A stretch of 64,000 nt of DNA from Mycolicibacterium goodii (GCF_022370755.2 NZ_CP092364.2:1-64000); one strand, 5' to 3'; shown: positions 33,935 to 42,879, numbered from the stretch's first letter. Numbers and translations are program-made. The notes: generated by a model from the sequence alone, not told the origin.

Positions 33935-34570
33935 CTACTCCCGCTCCGGCAGGCCGATCCGCAGCGCGATCTGCTGCATCCGGCTGATGGCGGCCACGGT
34001 CTGCTCGGTGACCGGGTCGTCGGGGGCGCTGTCGAACTCCAACCGCACCAGCGCGCGGCCCTGCGTGAACATCACCAGCGTGACGGCCTTCGAGCCGTCG
34101 GGGGCCATCCCGGAGATCACCGTGCCGCCCGTGCCCACCGGCACCGGCTGCGGCGTGCCACCCTCGACCATGGTGTTGACCGCGGCGACGGCCTGCTGCA
34201 GGGTCGCCGACGCCGTGGCCACATCCGGGTAGATCAGGATCGTGTCGGCGATCGCCCTGGTGTCATCGGCGTTCACGAACAGCGCGCTCGCACCGTCCTG
34301 GCCGTCCGGGTTGACCTTGGTGGACCGCCTGGTGAAGGTGTCCGGCGGGATGCTGATGTCCTCGGCCTGCAACAACAGATGGCTGTAGTCGGAGGCCTGG
34401 GGCTTGGGCGAACTGGACGTGGCGGCAGGCACAGGCAATGCCGGTGCCTTACCGCTCGCCGGATCCGAGGCGAGTTGACCGCCGTCACAACCGGCCGCCG
34501 TCGCGACGACAGCAGCGGTTAAGCCGGTGGTGAGCAGAAGCTTGAAGCGGGTGACCGTCGTGCGCGACAT
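33935..34570 (-). CDS. Exported lipoprotein, unknown function
   Basis: 211-aa protein with a lipoprotein signal: basic start MSRTTVTRFK, hydrophobic core, lipobox TAAGC at about residues 24-28. A Pro/Ser/Ala linker follows to about residue 58, then a domain of about 150 residues resembling mycobacterial LpqN/DUF-type lipoproteins. No catalytic motif is visible. It is transcribed toward kshA on the same strand but with about 60 bp and a KstR site between, so it is probably separate. Confidence 0.72.
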   Translation of the reverse strand: MSRTTVTRFKLLLTTGLTAAVVATAAGCDGGQLASDPASGKAPALPVPAATSSSPKPQASDYSHLLLQAEDISIPPDTFTRRSTKVNPDGQDGASALFVNADDTRAIADTILIYPDVATASATLQQAVAAVNTMVEGGTPQPVPVGTGGTVISGMAPDGSKAVTLVMFTQGRALVRLEFDSAPDDPVTEQTVAAISRMQQIALRIGLPERE

Positions 34571-34630
34571 AGTTACCGATCAGGTTACGCGGCGCCGCGC
34601 GCGGCCGCTCTCTCGTCGCCGGGCCGCACA

Positions 34631-34695
34631 GCGCCGAAACGGCATTCCACCAGGCGTCTGTCGGGACCGTGCCTGCCGGAATGCCGTTTCGGCGC
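34631..34695. terminator. 18-bp perfect inverted repeat, terminator-like
   Basis: GCGCCGAAACGGCATTCC at 34631-34648 is the exact reverse complement of 34678-34695, with a 29-nt spacer. It ends 4 bp from the ltp3 stop and probably terminates that minus-strand operon. Confidence 0.65.
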
Positions 34696-34699
34696 GGGG

Positions 34700-35875
34700 T
34701 CAGGGGGTTGACGGCTTGTCGGACGCCACAACCCACATCGAGTAGTACTGCGAACCACCGCCGTAGGCGTGGCCGAGAGCCTTGCGGGCGCCTTCGACCT
34801 GATGCTCGCCCGCCTTGCCCATCACCTGGATGGCCGCCTCGGCGAACCGGATCATGCCCGATGCGCCGATCGGGTTCGACGACAGCACGCCACCGGACGG
34901 ATTGAACGGGATGCGTCCGCCCATCGCGGTCTCACCGGCCTCGGTGAGCTTCCAGCCCTCGCCCTCGGGCGCGAAACCCAGGTTCTCCAACCACATGGGC
35001 TCGAACCACGAGAACGGCACGTACACCTCGGCGACGTCGATCTCGTCGATGGGGCTCGTGATACCCGCGTCACGCCACAGCGCCTTGGCGGCGTCTCGGC
35101 CGGCCTGCGGGTTCACCTGATCCCGCCCGGCGTACGCCAGCGGTTCGGTGCGGAGCGCGGTGGCGTGAACCCAGGCCACCGGATGGCCCTCGGCCACCCG
35201 GCGATCCGCGATCTGTTCGTCACCGATCACCATCGCGCACGCGCCGTCGGACGACGGGCAGGTTTCGTCGAACCGGATCGGATCCCACAGCATCTGCGAA
35301 CTCAGCACCTTCTCGAGCGTGATGTCGGGCTGATGCAGATGTGCCAACGGGTTCCTGGCCCCGTTGAGGCGATCCTTGACCGCAACCATCGCGCCGATGT
35401 GCGTCGGCGCACCCGAGCGGCGGATGTAGGCCCGCACGTGCGGCGCGAAGTAGCCGCCCGCGCCCGCGCCGACCGGCTTGGTGAACGGCACCGGAATGCT
35501 CAACGCCCACATGGCATTCGACTCGGACTGCTTCTCCCACGCCATGGTGAGCACACGGCGGTACTTGCCGGATTTCACCAGGCTCGCCGCGACGACGGCC
35601 GTCGACCCGCCGACCGAACCCGCTGTGTGCACGCGGATCAGCGGTTTGTTCGTCGCGCCCACCGCATCGGCCATGAACAGCTCGGGCATCATCACGCCCT
35701 CGAAGAAGTCCGGCGCCTTGCCGACCACCACGGCGTCGATGTCGGCCATCGTCGAGCCCGAATCGGCGAGCGCCCGGTCGATGGCCTCGCGCACCAGGCC
35801 GTTCATCGAGACGTCGGTGCGCTTGGCGACGTACTTCGTCTGGCCGGTGCCCAGAACGGCGGCATTGATGGCCAT
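34700..35875 (-). CDS. ltp3: Thiolase-fold lipid-transfer protein / aldolase
   Basis: 391-aa thiolase superfamily protein of the SCP-x/Ltp group. Features: VGKAPDFFEG, HTAGSVGGST in the nucleophile region (no Cys at the usual site), CPSSDGACAM, and the C-terminal NPSGGVLSSNPIGASG and AYGGGSQYYSMWV. In Rhodococcus, ltp3 and ltp4 are needed to remove C24-branched sterol side chains by a retro-aldol step; that role is transferred here by position (Rv3523). It is the third gene of the OB-fold/ltp4/ltp3 operon, sharing one base with the ltp4 stop. Confidence 0.88.
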   Translation of the reverse strand: MAINAAVLGTGQTKYVAKRTDVSMNGLVREAIDRALADSGSTMADIDAVVVGKAPDFFEGVMMPELFMADAVGATNKPLIRVHTAGSVGGSTAVVAASLVKSGKYRRVLTMAWEKQSESNAMWALSIPVPFTKPVGAGAGGYFAPHVRAYIRRSGAPTHIGAMVAVKDRLNGARNPLAHLHQPDITLEKVLSSQMLWDPIRFDETCPSSDGACAMVIGDEQIADRRVAEGHPVAWVHATALRTEPLAYAGRDQVNPQAGRDAAKALWRDAGITSPIDEIDVAEVYVPFSWFEPMWLENLGFAPEGEGWKLTEAGETAMGGRIPFNPSGGVLSSNPIGASGMIRFAEAAIQVMGKAGEHQVEGARKALGHAYGGGSQYYSMWVVASDKPSTP

Positions 35876-36948
35876 CAGTTCTTTCCTTCCAGGACGGCGA
35901 CCAGGTTCTGTTGCAGCGCCGGGCCACTCGTGGCGTGTGCGAGCACCCGGCCTGCCGAACCGTTGAAGATGTGCTGTGCGGCGAAGCCGATGCGCTCCAG
36001 GCCCGCCGAGAACATCGGGTTGGCCGCCAGGACCCCGCCCGACGGGTTGACCTTCGTCTGCTCGCCCAACCCGATCGCCTCGGTGAGGATCAGATGCTGG
36101 TGCGTGAACGGCGCGTAGATCTCGGCCACCTCGATCGACGAGGTGTCGCCACCGGTCGCCGCTCGCGCCGACGCCGCGGTGGACGGCGACGTCGTCAGAT
36201 CACGCGCGCCGAGCACCGGGGTGTCGATGCGGTGCTCGATGCCGGTGATCCAGGCCGGGTTCTCCCGCAGCGCGCGGGCGCGGTCGTCGGCGGCGAGCAC
36301 GATCGCCGACGCACCGTCGGTGATCGGGGCGATGTCGTGGCGGCGCAACGGATCGGCGAAGAACGGCCGGTCGAGCAGCTCGGCGATGGTCGTCGCGGGC
36401 CGCTCCGAATCGGTCCGCTCGGCGACGGCGAACGTGTCCAGCGCCACCTGCGCCATCTGCTCGGCCGTCCACTTGCCGGCGTCGAGCCCGAACCGCGCCT
36501 GCAGGCCGGCCATCGACACCGCATCGGGCCACAGCGGGGCCACCGTGTACGGGTCGGTCTGCAGCGCCAGTACCCGGCGCAGGACCCCCGCCGAGGACTT
36601 GCCGAAGCCGTACACCAGGGCGGTGTCGACCTCGCCGGTGAGGATCTTGATGTAGGCCTCGTACAGCGCCCACGCCGCGTCCATCTCGACGTGCGACTCG
36701 TTGATGGGCGGCACCGCACCGATCGAGTCGATCGCGGAGATGAACGAGAACGCTCGCCCGGCAAGGTAATCCGAGGAGCCCGAGCACCAGAAGTCGATGT
36801 CGGTCTGCTGCAGGCCGAGCTCCTCGTAGAGCTGGTGGAAGCACGGCATCAGCATCTCGACGCCGTTGGTGGTGCCGTCGGTGCGGCGGACATGCGGGGC
36901 ATGTGCGAAGCCGACCACCGCGACTTGTCTACCCGAGGGTGTGGTCAT
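35875..36948 (-). CDS. ltp4: Thiolase-fold lipid-transfer protein
   Basis: 357-aa thiolase-fold protein paralogous to Ltp3 (Rv3522-like). It has DFWCSGSSDYLAGRAFSF in the active-site region, ITDGASAIVLA, VAEIYAPFTHQH and NPSGGVLAANPMFSAG. Likely works with Ltp3 and the OB-fold protein encoded just upstream, as DUF35 proteins commonly partner Ltp thiolases. ATG at 36948, 9 bp after the OB-fold gene. Reported roles in branched sterol side-chain removal are from Rhodococcus. Confidence 0.88.
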   Translation of the reverse strand: MTTPSGRQVAVVGFAHAPHVRRTDGTTNGVEMLMPCFHQLYEELGLQQTDIDFWCSGSSDYLAGRAFSFISAIDSIGAVPPINESHVEMDAAWALYEAYIKILTGEVDTALVYGFGKSSAGVLRRVLALQTDPYTVAPLWPDAVSMAGLQARFGLDAGKWTAEQMAQVALDTFAVAERTDSERPATTIAELLDRPFFADPLRRHDIAPITDGASAIVLAADDRARALRENPAWITGIEHRIDTPVLGARDLTTSPSTAASARAATGGDTSSIEVAEIYAPFTHQHLILTEAIGLGEQTKVNPSGGVLAANPMFSAGLERIGFAAQHIFNGSAGRVLAHATSGPALQQNLVAVLEGKN

Positions 36949-36957
36949 CTTTTCCCT

Positions 36958-37962
36958 TTACAGGTGGTGCTTGTAGCTGTCGTAGTCGGCGTCGGGCTCA
37001 CCCGTCGGCCGGAAATGCGAGATGTTGTCGATGCCGAGGCCCCACTCCTCCTTGGGCTTCCACACCGCCTCCACGCGCATGCCCATGCGGACCTCGGCTG
37101 CGTCGATGTCGGTGACCAGGTGCAGGAACGGGATGTCGGCACCGTCCAGCAGTACGTAGGCCGCGACGTAAGGCGGCTTGATGCGCTGCCCGGCGAACGG
37201 GATGTTGATGATCGCGAAGGTCGTCACCGTGCCCTTGTCGGGCAGTTCGACGAACTCGTCGAGCTCCTGGCCCGTCGCCGGATCGGCTTCCTTGGGCGGG
37301 AAGTACACCTTGCCCTTTTCGCCGTTGGGGCCCACCGTGCGGGCGCCGATGAGCTTGCCCTCACGCAGACCGCGCAGGTACGTGCTCTCGGGCTGCGAGG
37401 CCGAGTGCTGGATCTCGATGCTCGACGGGACCACCAGCATGGTCACCGGATCGCGCTCGTCGGCGGGCGCGTCGGGAACCGGCTCAGGGGTGTCGCCGGG
37501 CAGGAAGTAGGCGATGTCGGTGATCGCGCCCGCGGGCTCGTCGACCCAGTGCGCATGCACCCGCATCCCCGTGCTCACCGAACCCTCTTCTGCGGCAACG
37601 GCATGCAGCAACGGCGTGTCCGCGCCGTCGAGCTTGATCAGCGCCCACGCGAACGGCTCGTCGTGCGGCTGACCCTCCAGCGGTGCGGGCTGCCACGTCC
37701 AGGACACGACCGTCCCGACGCTGGCCACCGGCACGACCTGGGTCAGTGGTTCGTAGGTGACCGGGTCATACTCAGCGGGTGGCACGTGCACACGTCCGTC
37801 GGAGCCGCGTACGCCGACGATTCGGCGCTCACGCAGCGCGGTGAAGAACTGACTGAGCAGAGGCCCGACCGAACGGGTGTAGTCGAAGGACAGTTTCAGT
37901 GGCGCAGAAAGTGGCGGCTCACGGTGATCTGTCGAGGCCGGGCGGCTTTGGCTGGCTGTCAC
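36958..37962 (-). CDS. Tandem OB-fold / DUF35 acyl-CoA-binding protein (Rv3521-like)
   Basis: 334-aa protein with two DUF35/OB-fold halves: residues about 20-165 (FFTALRERRIVGVRGSDGRVHVPP, then SVGTVVSWTWQP) and about 175-330 (YLRGLREGKLIGARTVGPNGEKGKVYFPP, then DKGTVTTFAIINIPFAGQR). These are the usual partners of Ltp-type thiolase/aldolases. The zinc-ribbon Cys residues common in DUF35 are absent. I chose the GTG at 37962, 8 nt from the KstR site; the open frame beyond crosses the promoter and the divergent gene. First gene of the operon. Confidence 0.85.
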   Translation of the reverse strand: MTASQSRPASTDHREPPLSAPLKLSFDYTRSVGPLLSQFFTALRERRIVGVRGSDGRVHVPPAEYDPVTYEPLTQVVPVASVGTVVSWTWQPAPLEGQPHDEPFAWALIKLDGADTPLLHAVAAEEGSVSTGMRVHAHWVDEPAGAITDIAYFLPGDTPEPVPDAPADERDPVTMLVVPSSIEIQHSASQPESTYLRGLREGKLIGARTVGPNGEKGKVYFPPKEADPATGQELDEFVELPDKGTVTTFAIINIPFAGQRIKPPYVAAYVLLDGADIPFLHLVTDIDAAEVRMGMRVEAVWKPKEEWGLGIDNISHFRPTGEPDADYDSYKHHL

Positions 37963-37970
37963 ACATCGAG

Positions 37971-37984
37971 TAGAACAGGTTCTA
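37971..37984. promoter_or_regulatory. KstR operator (OB-fold/ltp operon and LLM gene)
   Basis: TAGAACAGGTTCTA matches TnnAACnnGTTnnA. It lies 8 bp upstream of the OB-fold gene and 35 bp upstream of the divergent LLM oxidoreductase gene. Confidence 0.85.
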
Positions 37985-38019
37985 AGAATCGTGGCAAGAA
38001 GCCAAGGAGGGCGGCCGGA

Positions 38020-39051
38020 ATGAAGTTGGGTTTGCAACTCGGATATTGGGCCGCGCAGCCGCCCGCCAACCATGCGGAGTTGGTGGCCGCGGCCGAGGAC
38101 GCGGGGTTCGACACGGTGTTCACCGCCGAGGCGTGGGGCTCCGACGCGTTCACACCTCTGGCGTGGTGGGGGCGCGAGACCACGCGTCTGCGCCTCGGCA
38201 CCTCGGTGGTGCAATTGTCGGCGCGCACCCCAACAGCCTGCGCGATGGCATCGCTGACCCTCGATCATCTCTCTGGTGGCAGGCACATCCTGGGTCTGGG
38301 CGTGTCCGGGCCGCAGGTCGTGGAGGGCTGGTACGGGCAGAGATTCCCGAAGCCGCTCGCGCGCACCCGCGAGTACATCGACATCATCCGGCAGGTGTGG
38401 GCCCGCGAGGCCCCGGTGACCAGCGACGGACCCCACTATCCGCTGCCGCTGACCGGGGAGGGCACCACCGGACTCGGTAAGGCGCTCAAGCCGATCACGC
38501 ATCCGTTGCGGGCCGACATCCCGATCATGCTGGGCGCCGAGGGACCCAAGAACGTCGCGTTGGCGGCCGAGATCTGTGACGGCTGGCTGCCGATCTTCTA
38601 CACACCGCGCATGGCCGACACCTACAACGCGTGGCTCGACGAGGGCTTCTCACGGCCCGGCGCGCGTCGCACGCGCGAGACGTTCGAGATCTGCGCGACC
38701 GCGAACATCGTCATCACCGACGACCGGCCCGCGGCATTCGCGGCGATGAAGCCGTACCTGGCGTTGTACATGGGCGGCATGGGTGCCGAGGACACCAACT
38801 TCCACGCCGACGTATACCGGCGCATGGGCTACGGCGACGTGGTCGACGAGGTGACCCACCTGTTCCGGTCCGGCCGGAAAGACCAGGCCGCCGAGGTGAT
38901 CCCGGATGAGGTGGTCGACGATGCCGCGATCGTCGGTGACGTCGCCCATGTGCGCGAACAGATCAAGGTGTGGGAAGCCGCGGGCGTGACCACCATGGTG
39001 GTCTCGGGGCGCAGCCCCGAGCACATCCGCGAGCTCGCCGCACTGGTGTAG
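38020..39051 (+). CDS. LLM-class F420-dependent oxidoreductase (Rv3520c-like)
   Basis: 343-aa luciferase-like (beta/alpha)8 protein. MKLGLQLGYWAAQPP, then AEAAGFDTVFTAEAWGSDAFTPLAW, GLGVSGPQVVEGWYG and the C-terminal HVREQIKVWEAAGVTTMVVS are typical of mycobacterial F420 enzymes. A strong AAGGAGG (38004-38010) sets the ATG at 38020. It is divergent from the OB-fold/ltp operon across a KstR site. Likely a hydride transfer in sterol side-chain metabolism; substrate unknown. Confidence 0.88.
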   Translation: MKLGLQLGYWAAQPPANHAELVAAAEDAGFDTVFTAEAWGSDAFTPLAWWGRETTRLRLGTSVVQLSARTPTACAMASLTLDHLSGGRHILGLGVSGPQVVEGWYGQRFPKPLARTREYIDIIRQVWAREAPVTSDGPHYPLPLTGEGTTGLGKALKPITHPLRADIPIMLGAEGPKNVALAAEICDGWLPIFYTPRMADTYNAWLDEGFSRPGARRTRETFEICATANIVITDDRPAAFAAMKPYLALYMGGMGAEDTNFHADVYRRMGYGDVVDEVTHLFRSGRKDQAAEVIPDEVVDDAAIVGDVAHVREQIKVWEAAGVTTMVVSGRSPEHIRELAALV

Positions 39052-39070
39052 ACACTTATTGCAAACTGTC

Positions 39071-39084
39071 TAGAACGCGTTCTA
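39071..39084. promoter_or_regulatory. KstR operator upstream of the ADC-like gene and cyp142
   Basis: TAGAACGCGTTCTA is a perfect palindrome and a full KstR match. TAGATT, starting inside it at 39083, would be a -10 that places transcription at or next to the GTG at 39095. Confidence 0.85.
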
Positions 39085-39094
39085 GATTTGACGT

Positions 39095-39811
39095 GTGACG
39101 CAGCACACGATCGCCGGCACCACGGTGACCATGCCGGTTCGGATCCGCACCGCAGACCAGCACATGGCGATGTTCTCGGTGGACGCCGACGCCGCGCAGC
39201 GGATGATCGACTACAGCGGGCTGCAGGTGTGCCGCTACCGGCCCGGGCGCGCGATCGTCATCCTCATGCTGATGCGCTACGTCGACGGCGACCTCGGCGA
39301 GTACCTCGAATACGGCACCAACGTGATGGTGAACCCGCCGGGATCGACCGCGACCGGCCTTCGCGCGCTGCAGTCGGCCGGGGCGTTCATCCACCACCTG
39401 CCGGTCGACCAGGCCTTCACGCTCGAGGCGGGGCGCACCATCTGGGGTTACCCGAAGGTGATGGCGGACTTCACGATTCGTGACGCCCGTCAGTTCGGGT
39501 TCGATGTGACGATCGACGGCAGATTCGCGGTCGGCATGGAGTTCCGCCCCGGCATCGCTGTGCCGTCGCGGTTCACATCGCGCCCACAGGTGCATCCCAC
39601 CTACTCGCACCTCGACGGCGTGACGCGGCGGACGGAAGGGGAGATGCGCCTTTCGGGGGTGCGGTACCGGCTCGGCGGCGCGCGCCTGCGACTGGGAGAT
39701 CACCCGTACGCTGCCGAACTCGCGTCGCTGGGACTGCCGAAACGCGCGATCGTGTCCAGTTCGGCTGCCAACGTGCAGATGACTTTCGCAGACGCCGAGG
39801 TGATCTCATGA
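39095..39811 (+). CDS. Acetoacetate decarboxylase-like protein (Rv3519-like)
   Basis: 238-aa acetoacetate decarboxylase (ADC) family protein, with LEAGRTIWGYPKVMADF at about residues 110-126, where the catalytic Lys region of ADC lies, and EYLEYGTNVMV. Decarboxylase, lyase or aldolase-like activities are known in the family. GTG start lies 10 nt after the KstR site with no clear Shine-Dalgarno, suggesting a leaderless transcript. It is coupled to cyp142 by ATGA. Confidence 0.8.
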   Translation: MTQHTIAGTTVTMPVRIRTADQHMAMFSVDADAAQRMIDYSGLQVCRYRPGRAIVILMLMRYVDGDLGEYLEYGTNVMVNPPGSTATGLRALQSAGAFIHHLPVDQAFTLEAGRTIWGYPKVMADFTIRDARQFGFDVTIDGRFAVGMEFRPGIAVPSRFTSRPQVHPTYSHLDGVTRRTEGEMRLSGVRYRLGGARLRLGDHPYAAELASLGLPKRAIVSSSAANVQMTFADAEVIS

Positions 39812-41013
39812 CGCAGGTGCTCGCCAGACCCGACGTCGACCTCGCCAACGGCATGTTCTACGCCGACGGACGCGCCCGCGAGGCGTACCGCTGGATGCGG
39901 GCCAACGAACCGGTGTTCCGTGACCGCAACGGGCAGGCCGCGGCCACGACGTATCAGGCCGTGCTCGATGCCGAACGCAACCCCGAACTGTTCTCGTCGA
40001 CCGGCGGCATCCGCCCCGACCAGCCCGGCATGCCGTACATGATCGACATGGACGATCCGCAACATCTGTTGCGCCGCAAGCTCGTCAACGCCGGCTTCAC
40101 CCGCAAGCGGGTGATGGACAAGATCGACTCGATCGGCCGGTTGTGCGACACACTGATCGACGCAGTGTGTGAGCGCGGCGAGTGCGACTTCGTCCGCGAC
40201 ATCGCGGCCCCGCTGCCCATGGCCGTGATCGGTGACATGCTCGGCGTGCTGCCTTCCGAGCGCGACATGCTGCTTCGGTGGTCCGACGATCTGGTGTGTG
40301 GGCTCTCGTCGCACGTCGACGAGGCGGCGATCAAGAAGCTCATGGACACCTTCGCCGCCTACACCGAGTTCACCAAGGACGTCATCACCAAGCGTCGTGC
40401 CGAACCGACCGACGACCTGTTCTCGGTGCTGGTGAACTCCGAGGTCGAGGGATCCCGGATGAGCGACGACGAGATCGTGTTCGAGACACTGTTGATCCTC
40501 ATCGGTGGCGACGAGACCACCCGGCACACCCTCTCCGGCGGGACGGAACAGCTTCTGCGCCACCGCGATCAGTGGGATGCGCTGGTCGCCGATGCCGACC
40601 TGCTGCCCGGGGCGATCGAGGAGATGCTCCGCTGGACCTCACCGGTGAAGAACATGTGCCGAACTCTGACCGCGGACACGGTGTTCCACGGCACCGAGTT
40701 GAAGGCCGGGGAGAAGATCATGCTGATGTTCGAGTCCGCCAACTTCGACGAGACCGTCTTCGGCGATCCGGACAACTTCCGCATCGACCGAAATCCCAAC
40801 AGCCACCTCGCCTTTGGCTTCGGTACCCACTTCTGCCTCGGCAACCAGCTGGCACGCCTCGAACTCAAACTCATGACCGAGCGGGTGCTCCGCAGACTGC
40901 CCGACCTTCGGCTCGCCGACGGTGCCGAGGTGCCCCTGCGGCCTGCCAACTTCGTCAGCGGGCCCGAATCGATGCCGGTCGTGTTCACACCTACCGCACC
41001 GGTGTTGGGCTAG
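39808..41013 (+). CDS. cyp142: Cytochrome P450 CYP142, cholesterol/cholestenone C26(27)-hydroxylase
   Basis: 401-aa P450 that oxidises the terminal methyl group of the sterol side chain to begin its breakdown. I-helix GGDETTRHT, EEMLRW (K-helix ExxR), and haem-binding FGFGTHFCLG with Cys343 are all present. Length and neighbours match Rv3518c. ATG overlaps the ADC-like gene stop. A large stem-loop follows the stop. Confidence 0.93.
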   Translation: MTQVLARPDVDLANGMFYADGRAREAYRWMRANEPVFRDRNGQAAATTYQAVLDAERNPELFSSTGGIRPDQPGMPYMIDMDDPQHLLRRKLVNAGFTRKRVMDKIDSIGRLCDTLIDAVCERGECDFVRDIAAPLPMAVIGDMLGVLPSERDMLLRWSDDLVCGLSSHVDEAAIKKLMDTFAAYTEFTKDVITKRRAEPTDDLFSVLVNSEVEGSRMSDDEIVFETLLILIGGDETTRHTLSGGTEQLLRHRDQWDALVADADLLPGAIEEMLRWTSPVKNMCRTLTADTVFHGTELKAGEKIMLMFESANFDETVFGDPDNFRIDRNPNSHLAFGFGTHFCLGNQLARLELKLMTERVLRRLPDLRLADGAEVPLRPANFVSGPESMPVVFTPTAPVLG

Positions 41014-41028
41014 GCGCTCGCGGCTGCT

Positions 41029-41088
41029 CGCGAGTGTGAATCCTCAGCGACTTTCCGGCCGATTTTTCGCTGACGTTTCACACTCGCG
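41029..41088. repeat. 60-bp inverted element, left copy (terminator-like palindrome)
   Basis: Imperfect palindrome with outer arms CGCGAGTGTGAA (41029-41040) and TTCACACTCGCG (41077-41088). Its reverse complement is 56/60 identical to 41959-42018. Its right arm supplies the TGA of the minus-strand nuclease-like gene. It may terminate cyp142 and that gene, and may be part of a mobile unit. Confidence 0.8.
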
Positions 41089-41926
41089 GAGAACGCGGAA
41101 CGCCCGCCGCCTCGATCCTCTTGAGAATGTCGGCCTCACCGTCTTGCACCGTCACCCGGATGTGGGTCCAGCCCAGCCGCGTGACGGTCTCCGACTTGCG
41201 GATGTCCCGGTTGAACCGTCGCCGGTCGGTCCGGTGCTGGTCGCCCTCATAGTCGAGGGCAACCATGACGTCTTCCCAGCCCATGTCGAAAACCCCGACC
41301 AGCACCCCGTATTCGTCGTGAACCGGGATCTGGGTTTGTGGACGAGGGAAGCCGCCGCGGATGACCTGCAACCGGAGCCAGGTCTCGCGGGGTGACTCGG
41401 CGCCACCGTCGACGAGGTCGAGCGCCTGGCGTGCGGTCTTGATGCCTCGTCGGCCCCGATACCGGTCCGCGAGGAGTTCGACGTCGGCCATCTTGAGCCG
41501 AGTCGCGTTGGCCAGCGCGTCGATGAGCGTCACGGCCGCATCGAGCGGATACCGGCACGCCAGATCAAGCGCCGTGCGTGCGGGCGTTGTCACCCGCATC
41601 CCGCCGACGACGGTGACCTCGTCGTCGTCGAATCTGTCCAGCCACGTGTGTATTCCACGCGGTGGGCGGCGGTTGTCGTGGATCAACTCGGCGGGTCGGC
41701 GCGGGTCGAGCCACTTCGCGCCGTGCAGTGCCGACGCCGAGCGACCGGCCAGCACCGCGCGTCGATCCGACCACAACCACGCGGCCTTCGCGCGCAGCGC
41801 TGCCGTGGGTTCGGTGTCCTTCGGGACGTAGACGCCCGGGTACACCGCCCGATACCGGCTACGCAGCTGATAAGGAGTCGCGATGCCGCATGCGACGGCT
41901 TCGGTGCCGATGACTGGATCCCCCAT
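41078..41926 (-). CDS. AbiEi-N-like / DUF559 (Vsr-type) nuclease-domain protein
   Basis: 282-aa protein. The N-terminal half (GIATPYQLRSRYRAVYPGVYVP ... AVLAGRSASALHG) resembles the AbiEi-type antitoxin/regulator fold. The C-terminal half has FDMGWEDVMVALDYEGDQHRTDRRRFNRDIRKSETVTRLGWTHIRVT, the DUF559/very-short-patch-repair endonuclease pattern with Asp and Glu-x-Asp. Such genes are common singletons in mycobacteria; activity is untested. It is not a sterol gene, has no KstR site, and is bracketed by two 60-bp inverted elements. Confidence 0.7.
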   Translation of the reverse strand: MGDPVIGTEAVACGIATPYQLRSRYRAVYPGVYVPKDTEPTAALRAKAAWLWSDRRAVLAGRSASALHGAKWLDPRRPAELIHDNRRPPRGIHTWLDRFDDDEVTVVGGMRVTTPARTALDLACRYPLDAAVTLIDALANATRLKMADVELLADRYRGRRGIKTARQALDLVDGGAESPRETWLRLQVIRGGFPRPQTQIPVHDEYGVLVGVFDMGWEDVMVALDYEGDQHRTDRRRFNRDIRKSETVTRLGWTHIRVTVQDGEADILKRIEAAGVPRSPRV

Positions 41927-41958
41927 GCGGGGAGTGTGCCCCCGGGTACCGACAGCCG

Positions 41959-42018
41959 CGCGAGTGTGAAACGTCAGCGAAAAATCGGCCGAAAAGTCGC
42001 AGAGGTTTCACAGTCGCG
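41959..42018. repeat. 60-bp inverted element, right copy
   Basis: Near-exact inverted copy of 41029-41088: the first 30 bases are identical to the reverse complement of 41059-41088, with four mismatches in the other half. Itself an imperfect palindrome (GCGAGTGTGAAAC against GTTTCACAGTCGC). It sits between the nuclease-like gene and the echA19 stop and could also terminate echA19. Confidence 0.8.
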
Positions 42019-42034
42019 ACATGGGGTTCGCCAC

Positions 42035-42835
42035 CTACTTCATCTGGAACTTCGGGGCGCGCTTCTCCTTGAACGCCCGCGGGCCTTCCTTGGCGTCCTC
42101 GGACAGGAACACCGGGATGCCGTTGGCGGTGTCGGGCTTGAAGGCGTCGTTCTCGTGCATACCCTCGGTCTCGCGGATGGTCTTGAGGATCGCCTGCACG
42201 GCCAGCGGACCGTTGTTGTTGATCACCTCGGCGATCTCAAGGGCCTTGTCCAACGCGGTGCCGTCGGGAACGACGTAGCCGATGAGGCCGTACTCCTTGG
42301 CCTCGGCCGCGGTGATGTGGCGTCCGGTCAGCAGCATGTCGCACGCGATGGTGTAGGGGATCTGGCGCACCAGGCGCACGGCAGAACCGCCCATCGGGTA
42401 CAGGCTCCACTTCGCCTCGGAGATCCCGAACTTGGCGCTCTCACCGGCCACGCGGATGTCGGTGCCCTGCAGGATCTCGGTGCCACCGGCGATCGCGGGA
42501 CCCTCTACCGCGGCGATCAGTGGCTTGGTCAGGCGACGCCCCTTGAGCAGACCGTCGATGCGCGACGGGTCGTAGCTGCCGTCCTTGAACGACTCACCCG
42601 GCGGCTTCTTGTCGGCGCCCTTGAGGTCCATGCCCGAGCAGAAGTATCCGCCCGCGCCGGTAAGGATGCAGGTGCGGATCTCCGGATCGTTGTCGACGCG
42701 GTCCCAAGCGGAGACCATGATCGAGAGCATCTCGGACGAAAGTGCGTTGCGCGCCTCCGGTCGGTTCAGCGTCACGATCAGAGTGTGTCCGCGCTGCTCA
42801 ACGAGGGCGTCGGGCCCCTTGCTGGTCTCACTCAC
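42035..42835 (-). CDS. echA19: Enoyl-CoA hydratase EchA19
   Basis: 266-aa crotonase-family hydratase. [31 protein letters not shown] (oxyanion hole) and [13 protein letters not shown] are family motifs. In M. tuberculosis EchA19 (Rv3516) hydrates the side-chain enoyl-CoA formed by FadE34-type dehydrogenation; the two acidic catalytic residues are not resolved here by eye. GTG at 42835 follows GGAGG by about 10 nt. Divergent from fadD19 across the KstR site at 42880. Confidence 0.9.
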   Translation of the reverse strand: MSETSKGPDALVEQRGHTLIVTLNRPEARNALSSEMLSIMVSAWDRVDNDPEIRTCILTGAGGYFCSGMDLKGADKKPPGESFKDGSYDPSRIDGLLKGRRLTKPLIAAVEGPAIAGGTEILQGTDIRVAGESAKFGISEAKWSLYPMGGSAVRLVRQIPYTIACDMLLTGRHITAAEAKEYGLIGYVVPDGTALDKALEIAEVINNNGPLAVQAILKTIRETEGMHENDAFKPDTANGIPVFLSEDAKEGPRAFKEKRAPKFQMK

Positions 42836-42879
42836 GGGTATTGGCCTCCATGCTCGGTAACCCCAGACTTGTCTGGAAA

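Noticed and set aside
35911..38019. Upstream in-frame extension of the LLM oxidoreductase gene by about 700 codons
   Set aside because: The extension covers ltp4 and the OB-fold gene in antisense; a strong AAGGAGG and KstR-headed promoter fix the start at 38020.
41029..42018. Inverted elements considered as insertion-sequence ends
   Set aside because: The enclosed gene is nuclease-like, not a recognisable transposase, and I see no clear target duplication; kept as an open finding, not as an IS.
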